NCBI GenBank assembly: GCA_934661765.1
Contig: CAKUJT010000008.1
Location: forward strand, 1 to 48,478
Length of the DNA stretch: 48,478 nucleotides
Direction of reading: 5' to 3'
DNA from: an uncultured Senegalimassilia sp.
GTDB lineage: Bacteria; Actinomycetota; Coriobacteriia; Coriobacteriales; Eggerthellaceae
In this document: piece after piece, positions 7,733 through 16,501 of the stretch
Position numbering within the stretch: position 1 is the first letter of the stretch
How the letters are laid out: every line of letters begins with the position of its first letter
The notes under the pieces: model-generated
Seen by the model: the letters and a program-made list of their open reading frames with translations, nothing else
What the model was told of the DNA's origin: nothing
The model's database searches: none
Position numbers and translations under genes: made by a program

Positions 7733-9637
7733 CTACGACTTGGTCATCACGGCGATGGTCATCCAGGTGCGTTCGTAAGGGCGGTAGTAGGTGTGGTATT
7801 CCACCAGGTTGAAGCCGTCTTTTTGGCTGAGGTCGGAAATGTCGCGCGGCAGGCTGTCGTTTTGCGCCTGTCCCAGGCAAATGAACGTGCCATGGAAATT
7901 GTTGAAGATGATCTCCCAGCTCATCTTGCTCACAAGCGTGGGCGAGTACGCCATGTACGCGCGGTCCCAGTTGCCCTTTTGCCAGTCCATATAGGTTTGC
8001 GGGATGTCGGGGCACATGACCGACGTGACGCCCATGTAGCCGATGTCGGTGGAAACCACCAGGGGCGACTGGCCGCCGTTCTGGTCGGCAACGCGGTCGA
8101 TCGTCTCGCGGAACTGCTGTACGGGAACGTTGTTGGCCGGGTCGTAGTCGTCGCGCACAAGCAGCGCCTGATTCACCACGGAAGCCGCCAGCGTGACTGC
8201 CACCACGCCTGCCACCAGCGGTTTCGTGCGCACATGCGACAGCACCGCTGCAATGGCGAACAGCAGCGGGCCGATGGCCACGAACAGGTAGCGGTAATAC
8301 AAGATCATGGAGTTCATGACCATCGACGCCGTCCAGGAAATGGCGAACACGCCGAAGTACACCACCAGCGCCGCAATCACCGGCGCAACGGGCTCGGAAA
8401 CCAGCCACGCGTAGAAGCGCTTCAAACGCAGGTGCTTCACGGGGCAGGCGCTCGAAGCGGGGGCGAAATGCCCGTTCGCGTCAGTGTCGGGACCTGCGCC
8501 GGCGTTCGAGCACGGAGCCGCACCCTCGCCGGGCTTTGCCGCAGTCGCCGCAGCCCGGCCTTCGCGCTGCGCCTTCGCCGCTGCGATCTGCTGCTTGCGC
8601 GCTGCGCGGTGCAGTCCGATGCGCCACGTGGCCCAACGCGCCGCCCACGCGATCAAGAACGCCAGCACCACCACGGCCGCATAGCCGATGCCCTGTACGA
8701 TCACCTGCGGCACCACGCCGTAGCTGCCGCGCGCGGCAAACGATAAGGGGCTGGTCAGAAACGCGTACGTGGCCAGCTCGATGTACGTGGTCGGGAACAC
8801 GATCTTCGCCCAGTACGTGCCGCCCACGACGCCCATCTGGCTGGTCACGGCGGTGATGATCCACGGCAGGTACAGCGCCACCTGCACGACGCAGCCGATG
8901 ATCAGCACGCGCAACGGGGCACCCGCGCGAACGGCCTGCTCAGGCAGCGGATGAGGCCCGTGCTTGCGATGCCGCCAGGCACGCGCCCCAAGGGCGAACA
9001 GCAGCACGACGTTGATCATGAACGCCGACATGGCGCCGAAATAATGCAGGTACGCGCAGGCAAGGCTGGAAGCGAAGCACGTGATCCACCAGCGCCGCGG
9101 CGTGCCCGCCCAGCACTTCAGCCCCCGTGCAGCTTCTGCGATTTGCACCGGCGGCGTTGCCAGCTGCGTGCCGATGATGCGCATGGCGTAGATGAAGCAC
9201 AGCATCACCGCGAACGTGGCCCATGAGTACATGCGAATCTCAACGGCCATCAACGAAATATAAGGCGTGAACAGGGCGAAGAAGCTGAACAGCACGCCGG
9301 TCGCCCAGCCGGCGTCGCGACGGATGTGGGTGTAGCCCAGCACCGCCATGGCGATAGCGCCAGCCACGGTGAACAGGCGATATATGGTGATGTTCGGCCC
9401 GAACACCAGGTTCAGCACGTGCAGCGCCCAGTAAATCAGCACGGGATGCACGTCTCCAGAACTGTAGTACCAAATGTCGGCGAAACTGTGGTTCGCGATG
9501 CCCACCGAGTAGCTTTCATCGAACCACACGTTGCCGTGGAACGCGTCGGTGAGCAGGAAGGCGGCACCCGCGACAAGCAGGAGGATATGGAACGCGCTTG
9601 ATGATAAACGTACGTGCGCGCCGCGTGAGAGCTTCAT
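7733..9637 (-). CDS. Polytopic membrane glycosyltransferase of the GT-C superfamily (GT39/ArnT/PMT-like)
   Basis: A 634-residue protein with about eleven to twelve predicted transmembrane segments. Just after the first one, the outer loop carries WFDESYS, and a second loop carries SSGDVHP; an acidic residue in the first outer loop is the catalytic hallmark of GT-C enzymes, which use polyprenyl-phosphate sugars as donors. A low-complexity Ala/Gly/Pro-rich cytosolic loop (about residues 355-400) lies mid-protein. The role is probably transfer of a sugar to a lipid, protein or wall polymer on the outer face. It is divergent from a ChbG/HpnK-type deacetylase, also a polysaccharide or glycolipid enzyme family, so the two may act in one surface-glycan pathway. 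The acceptor is unknown. Confidence 0.8.
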   Translation of the reverse strand: MKLSRGAHVRLSSSAFHILLLVAGAAFLLTDAFHGNVWFDESYSVGIANHSFADIWYYSSGDVHPVLIYWALHVLNLVFGPNITIYRLFTVAGAIAMAVLGYTHIRRDAGWATGVLFSFFALFTPYISLMAVEIRMYSWATFAVMLCFIYAMRIIGTQLATPPVQIAEAARGLKCWAGTPRRWWITCFASSLACAYLHYFGAMSAFMINVVLLFALGARAWRHRKHGPHPLPEQAVRAGAPLRVLIIGCVVQVALYLPWIITAVTSQMGVVGGTYWAKIVFPTTYIELATYAFLTSPLSFAARGSYGVVPQVIVQGIGYAAVVVLAFLIAWAARWATWRIGLHRAARKQQIAAAKAQREGRAAATAAKPGEGAAPCSNAGAGPDTDANGHFAPASSACPVKHLRLKRFYAWLVSEPVAPVIAALVVYFGVFAISWTASMVMNSMILYYRYLFVAIGPLLFAIAAVLSHVRTKPLVAGVVAVTLAASVVNQALLVRDDYDPANNVPVQQFRETIDRVADQNGGQSPLVVSTDIGYMGVTSVMCPDIPQTYMDWQKGNWDRAYMAYSPTLVSKMSWEIIFNNFHGTFICLGQAQNDSLPRDISDLSQKDGFNLVEYHTYYRPYERTWMTIAVMTKS

Positions 9638-9718
9638 GTTGTTTGCCTTCGCCTAGAAACCTGTCATAATGCGCTGCTAGTCTAACATTGCATGCACAAG
9701 CGGGAATAACCTGCGTAG

Positions 9719-9746
9719 AAAAACCCCGGGGCTACCCTAGGGTTTT
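9719..9746. promoter_or_regulatory. Inverted repeat in the divergent GT-C / ChbG promoter region
   Basis: AAAACCC (9720-9726) and GGGTTTT (9740-9746) are perfect arms 13 bases apart, with an internal palindrome CCCTAGGG (9735-9742). The element sits 35 bases before the deacetylase start in a 144-base divergent gap, so an operator is more likely than a terminator. Confidence 0.4.
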
Positions 9747-9781
9747 CATAACCGCAGGTAGATAAGGTAAGAGGGGCGAAT

Positions 9782-10660
9782 ATGAGCGTCACGTTCCATG
9801 CGGACGACTACGGCATCACCGAGCAGCAGGCGGCTGACATCCTCAAGCTGTCGCAGGTTTGCGGCGGCCAGGGCGCGCTGTCGTCGGTCAGCATTTTCGC
9901 GAACAGCCCCGCCTTCGAAGCGGCGGCTGAAATGGCGCGCCCCTACGTGGAATCCGGCAAGCTGGCCATGGCGCTGCACCTGAATCTGGTAGAGGGCCGC
10001 CCGTGCGCACCCGTTGCGGAAGTGCCCCTGCTGGTGAACCAGCGCGGTACGTTCGCGAACGACTTCGTCGGCCTTTGGAAGCTGTCGATGGGCGCGCAGC
10101 GCTGGGCGTTCCGCCAGCAGCTCCAGCGCGAATGCGTTGCGCAGCTCCAGCGCTACCTGACCGCATTTCCCCAGATGAAACGCACGATGCGTGTGGATAG
10201 CCATCAACATACGCATGCGGTCCCGGCCGTGTTCGACGCGCTTTCCCAGGCCGTGGCCGAGCTGGGCGTCACGGTCACGCACCTGCGCTGCCCCATCGAG
10301 CCCTTGGCGCCGCACCGTGCCGCCGGCAGCAACATGCCTCCCGTTAACCTGGCGAAGGACGCGCTCATCACGTGGCTCTGGCGCAAGAACCGCGGCAAGA
10401 TGCCCGCGGCCTGCGAGGTCCCGCTGTTCTGCGGCGTGGTGCTCTCGGGCGCCATGGACACGGTGGATTGGCCGCTTCTGGACGCGTTCGAAAACTTGGC
10501 GGCCGACCGCGGGAAGAACGTCCAGGTGCTGTTCCACCCGGTCAGCGTGCCGATCGAGCAATGCCTCGACCCGGAGAACGTCCCCTTCGCCGCCGCCTGC
10601 GCATCCGATGCCCGCGACCGCGAAGCCGAACGCCTGCGCTATCTGGCAAAAGAGCGCTAG
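9782..10660 (+). CDS. ChbG/HpnK (YdjC) family carbohydrate deacetylase
   Basis: A 292-residue protein with the family's metal-site signatures: HADDYG at residues 6-11 (the DD pair), ALHLNLVEG in the first third, and DSHQHTH mid-protein, which supplies two more metal-binding histidines. Members remove N-acetyl groups from diacetylchitobiose (ChbG) or a hopanoid glycolipid (HpnK). Here the neighbour is a GT-C glycosyltransferase rather than chitobiose uptake genes, so a surface-glycan or lipid-linked sugar substrate is more likely. The ATG at 9782 follows AGAGGGG. No signal peptide is visible, so it acts in the cytosol. Confidence 0.87.
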   Translation: MSVTFHADDYGITEQQAADILKLSQVCGGQGALSSVSIFANSPAFEAAAEMARPYVESGKLAMALHLNLVEGRPCAPVAEVPLLVNQRGTFANDFVGLWKLSMGAQRWAFRQQLQRECVAQLQRYLTAFPQMKRTMRVDSHQHTHAVPAVFDALSQAVAELGVTVTHLRCPIEPLAPHRAAGSNMPPVNLAKDALITWLWRKNRGKMPAACEVPLFCGVVLSGAMDTVDWPLLDAFENLAADRGKNVQVLFHPVSVPIEQCLDPENVPFAAACASDARDREAERLRYLAKER

Positions 10661-10818
10661 GCGGGGCAAGCCCTCGGCGCCCGATCAGCAAGACGGCGAG
10701 CAATGGGCTCGGCTCGGCGCCAAAGTGCGCCCTCCCTTTTCCGCGGCGCTCCCTACTATCGAAGTGTTCGGATGAGGTTGCAAATCAGGCACCCGCCCCC
10801 GCCCAAACGCAACCTGGG

Positions 10819-10863
10819 GATTCCGCGGAATCGCTTCCCCGCTTCCCTTTTCGCCGCTATACT
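10819..10863 (+). promoter_or_regulatory. Predicted prfC promoter with adjacent 14-bp palindrome
   Basis: TATACT (10858-10863) is a good -10, with TTCCCC 17 bases upstream as a weak -35. Directly before it lies the perfect palindrome GATTCCGCGGAATC (10819-10832), a possible operator. The rest of the 282-base gap 10661-10942 shows no gene. Confidence 0.45.
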
Positions 10864-10942
10864 AATTTAGTTACGCTCAAACCACATCGGCTGACAGTGC
10901 GCCACGCGGCGCGTCATCGGCCGTTTTGCGGAAAGGAACGCC

Positions 10943-12553
<1,611 letters not shown>

Positions 12554-12588
12554 GAAGCGTTTTCCCTGGTAAAGGGATAGTTTTGCGA

Positions 12589-12618
12589 AGGCGCCGAAGC
12601 CCAAGCGTTTCGGCGCCT
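12589..12618. terminator. Hairpin terminator between convergent prfC and sirtuin genes
   Basis: AGGCGCCGAA (12589-12598) and TTCGGCGCCT (12609-12618) form a 10-base stem with a 10-base loop. It ends one base from the sirtuin stop codon. No long T-run follows on either strand, so efficiency is uncertain. Confidence 0.6.
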
Positions 12619-12619
12619 G

Positions 12620-13498
12620 CTAGCCTGCTGACGCCGCTTCAAGCTGCGTTAGCGTTTCAGCCAAGTCGGCGTTCAAGCAGATGGAACGTTCGGCGATCTC
12701 CTTCGGGGCTAAAGCCTCACCCATGTTCAGGCAGGCATACGTGGCCTGCGGGTTTTCCAAGGTTGCACGCCAGAACGGGTACTTGATGATTGCGGGCGTG
12801 TTATATCCCACGCCAAGCTCCAGGTAGAGAACCCGCATGCCCCTATGGCGACGCTCGAAGTCGCGATAACGCGCCGCCGCCGCACACCAGCCATCATCCT
12901 GAACGAACGCGTCGTCGGCACGCAGATTGGTGGCCATCTCCGCGCCGCAATGCGGGCAGCGCGGGACCAGCTCGCCGGGGATGCGCATGTCGCGTTGCTG
13001 CTCGAACATGGCACGAACTGCATCTTCGTTATCAAACGTCTCACGGCAGCAGGGCTTGCTGCACTGGAACAACCCATAGTCGCCCTGCGTATAGAACAGG
13101 CGCTGCTTGTCGAACCCCGCCAGCTGAAACTGATGGTCCACGTTGGTGGTCAGCACAAAATAGTCGCGCCCCGCAAGCAGCTCGCGCAGCTGAACGTACA
13201 GCGGGTTCGCGCCCGCATCGTAGCGGTTTACCATGATGTAGCGACTCCAAAACGCCCACCGCTCCTCGGGCGTGGCGTAAGGGTAGAAGCCTCCCGAATA
13301 CATATCGGTGAAACCGTAGCGTTCGCGAAAATCGGCGAAGTGCTGCTCGAAGCGCGCACCAGAGTACGTAAAGCCTGCCGCTGTGGACAACCCGGCGCCC
13401 GCACCTACCAGCACGGCATCGGCGTTCTCGAGCGCCTCGGCCAGGCGTTCGATTTCGCGCGCCATGGCAAAACGTTGCGCCGTCGATCCGGTCAGCAT
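12620..13498 (-). CDS. Class M sirtuin (SirTM-like protein ADP-ribosyltransferase)
   Basis: A 292-residue Sir2-family protein. The NAD-binding GAGAGLSTAAGF is at residues 32-43 and TTNVDHQF at 117-124. In the position of the usual catalytic His (ELHG-like), it has TQGDYG with Gln138; this Gln, the MYSGGFYP segment and the following FQCSKPCC are hallmarks of SirTM sirtuins, which ADP-ribosylate proteins rather than deacylate them. Zinc-site cysteines are in CSKPCC and CPHCG. Known SirTMs sit beside a macrodomain hydrolase and a lipoylated GcvH-like carrier. Neither is present here; instead the gene starts one base after the stop of a radical SAM enzyme. ATG 13498 is preferred over TTG 13507 because AAGGAA is about ten bases upstream of it and only two or three from the TTG. 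Confidence 0.9.
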   Translation of the reverse strand: MLTGSTAQRFAMAREIERLAEALENADAVLVGAGAGLSTAAGFTYSGARFEQHFADFRERYGFTDMYSGGFYPYATPEERWAFWSRYIMVNRYDAGANPLYVQLRELLAGRDYFVLTTNVDHQFQLAGFDKQRLFYTQGDYGLFQCSKPCCRETFDNEDAVRAMFEQQRDMRIPGELVPRCPHCGAEMATNLRADDAFVQDDGWCAAAARYRDFERRHRGMRVLYLELGVGYNTPAIIKYPFWRATLENPQATYACLNMGEALAPKEIAERSICLNADLAETLTQLEAASAG

Positions 13499-13499
13499 G

Positions 13500-14630
13500 T
13501 TAATCAAATTCCTTCCAACATTGCGGGTCGGGCGCGTACATGTTGCCGGTGTAGCCGGCAGCTACCGCCGGACAACCCCGGCACCATCCCGCCAGCTCGC
13601 AACGGCTGCACTTCTCGAACTTCGAAAACTCGCGATGCGCTTCCATATTCTGTCCCATGAACAGGTCGTACATGCTGGCTTCGTGCACGTTGCCGATCTT
13701 GCTCTCCATGCGACGGCACGCGTAGACGTCGCCGGTCGGCAGCACGGTCATGTGCGCGATACCGCAATGGCAGCCGTCATAGACCTTGCCGCACTGCGCG
13801 CCTTCCGGGATGCGGAAGCGGCCCTGCTCCCAGTCGAGCAACGTCCACAGATGATCCTTCTTCTGGAACGTCGTCTTGCAGCCCGCTGCCCGCAGCTCAT
13901 CGATGCGCTCCTGGCACGCTACCAGGAGCGCGCGGTACTCGAGCGGCTCCATATGGAACTCCTCGAGACGCTGGCCCTTCGTGGGGCAATAGCGCCCGAA
14001 GGCGAACACATCGGCCTCGATACGGGCCGCCAGTTCGATCATGTCGGGCAGCTCAGCCGCGTTCATGCTGCTCACGGTGCTCATGAGCGCCAACCACATG
14101 CCCGAGCGCTTGATGCATGCCGCCGCGCGCAGCGTGTCGTCGAAGCTGCCGGGTTTGCGGAACAGGTCGTGGGTGGCGGCGTTCGATCCGTCCAAACTCA
14201 GCTGATATTTGCGGCAACCAAGCTCGCGCATGCGGCGGCATACCCCGTCGGTCAGATGGAACGGGTTGCCCATGATGCACCACATGGCCCCGCGCGTATG
14301 CAGCTCCTCAGCTAAACGCCAGAAGTCGCGATGCAGGATGGGGTCGCCGCCGGTGATGTAGAAGTAGGGCTGGCGGCCCATGCGCTCGCACAGGTCATAG
14401 CAGCTGTCCAGCACATGCAGCATGTCGTCCCATGTCATGGACACGCACCCCATGCGAGCATCTTCGCTGAACAGATAGCAGTGCTTGCAGCGTTGATCGC
14501 ATTCGTCGGTGATATGCCATTGGAAGGCGAAGGTAGGACGCAAGTCCTGTGAGAGTTGCACATTGCGGTGACCGGTTGTGACCGATTTCGATTCCTGCTC
14601 GTGCTGCTCGGGTTTCTGATCATGTTGCAT
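13500..14630 (-). CDS. Radical SAM/SPASM peptide maturase
   Basis: A 376-residue protein. The [4Fe-4S]-SAM motif CX3CX2C is Cys44, Cys48 and Cys51 (CDQRCKHC), followed by a GGDP motif. The C-terminal third is a SPASM domain with two auxiliary-cluster Cys sets, including a CGIAHMTVLPTGDVYAC stretch and CSRCELAGWCRGC. SPASM enzymes typically form thioether or carbon-carbon links in ribosomal peptides. The first 35 residues are hydrophilic, and I see no clear leader-binding (RRE) domain. It lies downstream of a Cys-X3-Asp repeat peptide and a flavin/ferredoxin-like protein on the same strand, which supports thioether formation on that peptide. ATG 14630 has AGGAG ten bases upstream; the 40 codons before it are arginine-rich and lack a ribosome site. 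Confidence 0.9.
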   Translation of the reverse strand: MQHDQKPEQHEQESKSVTTGHRNVQLSQDLRPTFAFQWHITDECDQRCKHCYLFSEDARMGCVSMTWDDMLHVLDSCYDLCERMGRQPYFYITGGDPILHRDFWRLAEELHTRGAMWCIMGNPFHLTDGVCRRMRELGCRKYQLSLDGSNAATHDLFRKPGSFDDTLRAAACIKRSGMWLALMSTVSSMNAAELPDMIELAARIEADVFAFGRYCPTKGQRLEEFHMEPLEYRALLVACQERIDELRAAGCKTTFQKKDHLWTLLDWEQGRFRIPEGAQCGKVYDGCHCGIAHMTVLPTGDVYACRRMESKIGNVHEASMYDLFMGQNMEAHREFSKFEKCSRCELAGWCRGCPAVAAGYTGNMYAPDPQCWKEFD

Positions 14631-14771
14631 GGCTATGCTGCTCCTTTCCGTTCGTGTTCGCGTTCCCCGAAACGCAGTTTGACCGCGTGCCGGATTCGTC
14701 TCGTGCGCGATCGGCTTCCGGGCCAGGCGACGCATCCGTCGCGGCGGCACATCGCCGAGCCCACGGTCGGC

Positions 14772-15398
14772 CTACTCCCCTACGCGTTCGATAGCGTCAA
14801 CGGGACAAGCCTCGAAGCACGCGCCGCAATGCAGGCAGTTCTGCGCACGGATGCGGAACGGCTCGCCGGGTTCACCTTCCTCGATAACCCCCTGCGGGCA
14901 CACGCCTTGGCACGTCCCGCAGCCGATGCACGCGTCGGTGATGCGATAGCCGCGAGCCTGCGCCACATTCCCATCCAAGCGATAGGTTTCGCGGAAGATC
15001 GGATGCACGCCCAGGTTGAAGTACTCGATGGACACGTCGCAGATTTCGAAAATCACGTTGATATCGCGCGTTTGACCAGGGTAAACGTTCGCTAGATAGG
15101 GCTGCTCGGCATAGATGAGGTCGCGAATGCGCACGCCCTCGGCGCCCGCAACCTCCCGTGCGGTACCCGACAGCCGCAGCATCTCGTTGAAGCGCGTGCG
15201 CCCCACGGCCTGCACGCGCCCATCACGGGCAAGGTCGCGTGCGAACGGCTTGCCGCGCGAGGTGAGGAAGTACACGGCATCGGGCTCATAATGCAGCGCG
15301 CTGATGCAGCGCACCTGGGGCGACCCGTCCTCGGCCACGTTCGCAAAATCGAGCGTGCCAATGAGCTTGAGCTTCTCAAGACAGGTTTGCAGGTTCAT
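14772..15398 (-). CDS. Pyridoxamine-oxidase-fold flavin protein fused to a 2x[4Fe-4S] ferredoxin domain
   Basis: A 208-residue protein. Residues 1-140 look like the split-barrel FMN-binding fold of pyridoxamine 5'-phosphate oxidase relatives. The C-terminal 55 residues carry two ferredoxin-type cluster motifs: Cys157/160/163/167 (CIGCGTCQGVC) and Cys188/191/194/198 (CLHCGACFEAC). A flavin plus two low-potential clusters suits delivery of single electrons, and radical SAM enzymes need such a donor. It is encoded between the repeat peptide and the maturase, with 141 bases before the latter, so I infer it reduces the maturase. A stand-alone reductase is the alternative. The start at 15398 follows AAAGGCC. 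Confidence 0.85.
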   Translation of the reverse strand: MNLQTCLEKLKLIGTLDFANVAEDGSPQVRCISALHYEPDAVYFLTSRGKPFARDLARDGRVQAVGRTRFNEMLRLSGTAREVAGAEGVRIRDLIYAEQPYLANVYPGQTRDINVIFEICDVSIEYFNLGVHPIFRETYRLDGNVAQARGYRITDACIGCGTCQGVCPQGVIEEGEPGEPFRIRAQNCLHCGACFEACPVDAIERVGE

Positions 15399-15484
15399 GA
15401 TCTGGCCTTTCGACGGGGATTACGGGGCGGTTTCCATCAGAGTCTACGTGCGGGCCTGCTGCGGTCCGGTCAATGGGCCCGGCT

Positions 15485-15587
15485 TGTCCGCGCAATGTAC
15501 AGTGCGCGGACAGGCCGAGCTGATCGCCGACTGTAAGCGCCCGCGCAGCGGGGCGCGGGCGGGGCGGTTGGACCCCGGCCGCGCCCC
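15485..15587 (-). terminator. Two GC-rich intercistronic hairpins after the precursor peptide gene
   Basis: Arms CCGCGCCCC/GGGGCGCGG (15579-15587 with 15550-15558) and TGTCCGCGCA/TGCGCGGACA (15485-15494 with 15503-15512) lie in the 221-base gap between the precursor and the next gene. Neither has a T-run on the minus strand. They are probably a partial terminator or RNA-stabilising element that keeps precursor mRNA in excess over enzyme mRNA. Confidence 0.5.
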
Positions 15588-15619
15588 GTGCAGCTGTGGT
15601 TCAGCAGAACCCGATTGCG

Positions 15620-15829
15620 CTATTCGGGATCCTTCGTGCCGCAAGCGGACGCGGGATCGGCAGAGCCGCAAGCCGGCGCCGGGTCGGCAGAACCGCAAGC
15701 CGGGGCGGCCTTTGGGTCGGCGGAGCCGCAGGCGGTGCCGCAAGCCGGGGCGGGATCGGTGGTGCCGCAAGCCGGGGCGGGATCGGTGGTGCCGCAAGCG
15801 CCGGAAACGACGTTGTCCAGATTGCTCAT
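15620..15829 (-). CDS. Cys-X3-Asp repeat peptide, probable ranthipeptide (freyrasin-like) precursor
   Basis: A 69-residue peptide: a ten-residue head (MSNLDNVVSG) followed by repeats of the type ACGTTDPAP or ACGSADPAP. There are seven cysteines; six are in Cys-X3-Asp (CGTTD twice, CGSAD three times, CGTKD once) and one is in CGTAC. Freyrasin, made by PapA/PapB, also has six Cys-X3-Asp motifs, each crosslinked by a radical SAM/SPASM enzyme from Cys sulfur to the Asp beta-carbon. The same product class is inferred here, since a SPASM enzyme lies two genes downstream. The ATG at 15829 has AAGGAG at good spacing; an in-frame TTG at 15892 would add 21 residues but lacks a comparable site. Composition is almost only C, G, T/S, A, D, P. 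An unmodified metal-binding peptide is the main alternative. Confidence 0.78.
   Translation of the reverse strand: MSNLDNVVSGACGTTDPAPACGTTDPAPACGTACGSADPKAAPACGSADPAPACGSADPASACGTKDPE
15735..15788 (-). repeat. Two identical 27-bp tandem repeats inside the precursor gene
   Basis: Copies at 15735-15761 and 15762-15788 are identical base for base, followed by the start of a third (from 15789). Each encodes one nine-residue CGTTD unit. The remaining units are diverged copies of the same length, so the core probably grew by tandem duplication and could change unit number by slippage. Confidence 0.85.
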
Positions 15830-15914
15830 TTTCTTCTCCTTCTCATTCGTGACGCCTCCTTGGCGGGCGTCTATAATGATTGTCCGAAACAAACGTCGAA
15901 TCCGGAAGTAGCCA

Positions 15915-15926
15915 CTAATCTATTAG
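15915..15926. promoter_or_regulatory. Candidate HxlR operator between precursor and regulator genes
   Basis: CTAAT-CT-ATTAG is a perfect inverted repeat in the middle of the 147-base divergent gap. A GTACC...GTAAGT pair lies just beyond it. HxlR proteins bind short inverted repeats near their own gene. Assignment is by position only. Confidence 0.4.
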
Positions 15927-15976
15927 GTACCCACCTTTATGTAAGTAGGCTTTGACCTGCGCGAAAGGAAACGCTC

Positions 15977-16309
15977 GTGCTCACCAAGGAAGAAATGCCA
16001 CCCTGCCCCGTTGCCACCACGCTCATGCTCATCGGCAACAAATGGAAGATCTTCATCATCCAGCAGCTCATGGACAAACCCTTCCGCTTCAGCGAACTGC
16101 GACGAGCCATTCCCGGCATCAGCGAAAAGGTGCTCACGGACAACCTGCGCGCGCTGGAGAAGGACGGCCTTGTCACGCGCACCGTTTTCCCCGAGATCCC
16201 GCCGCATACCGAATACGCTCTAAGCGAGCTGGGCGAAACCATGCGCCCCATCATCGACAGCATGGCAACCTGGGGCACCGGCTATCAAAACATCGTTCGC
16301 GCGCAATAG
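15977..16309 (+). CDS. HxlR-family winged-helix regulator
   Basis: A 110-residue protein with the HxlR pattern: CPVATTLMLIGNKWK near the N-terminus, FSELRRAIPGISEKVLTDNLRALEKDGLV as the DNA-binding part, and an amphipathic C-terminal helix. Cys10 is at the position where several HxlR regulators (YodB, HypR) have a redox- or electrophile-sensing cysteine. The start codon is GTG 15977, six bases after AAGGAA. The gene is divergent from the Cys-X3-Asp peptide operon and is its probable regulator, possibly linking it to thiol or electrophile stress; that link is inference. Confidence 0.88.
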   Translation: MLTKEEMPPCPVATTLMLIGNKWKIFIIQQLMDKPFRFSELRRAIPGISEKVLTDNLRALEKDGLVTRTVFPEIPPHTEYALSELGETMRPIIDSMATWGTGYQNIVRAQ

Positions 16310-16501
16310 TCGCCTCGCGCACGCCGCTTCGTCACTGAGGGCACCGAATCAACGCAATCCCTCCACGTCATGCCTGGGGGTATGGGGACATTGGAGGAGG
16401 TTTCGGAGATCATTTCCCCCAAAGGCCTTGAACTGTTGGATGCGCCGTGCATACTGTTCAATCTGAACGGTTTTTCCGAGTTGCCAGGAGCGTGAGCCAT
16501 C

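Noticed and set aside
15541..15852. Plus-strand Arg/Gly-rich frames over the precursor peptide
   Set aside because: They are shadows of the 27-bp repeats; the minus-strand frame has a proper ribosome site and a meaningful Cys-X3-Asp pattern.
16310..16501. Small gene between the HxlR and transporter genes
   Set aside because: No frame with a ribosome site; the segment reads as promoter and leader DNA.
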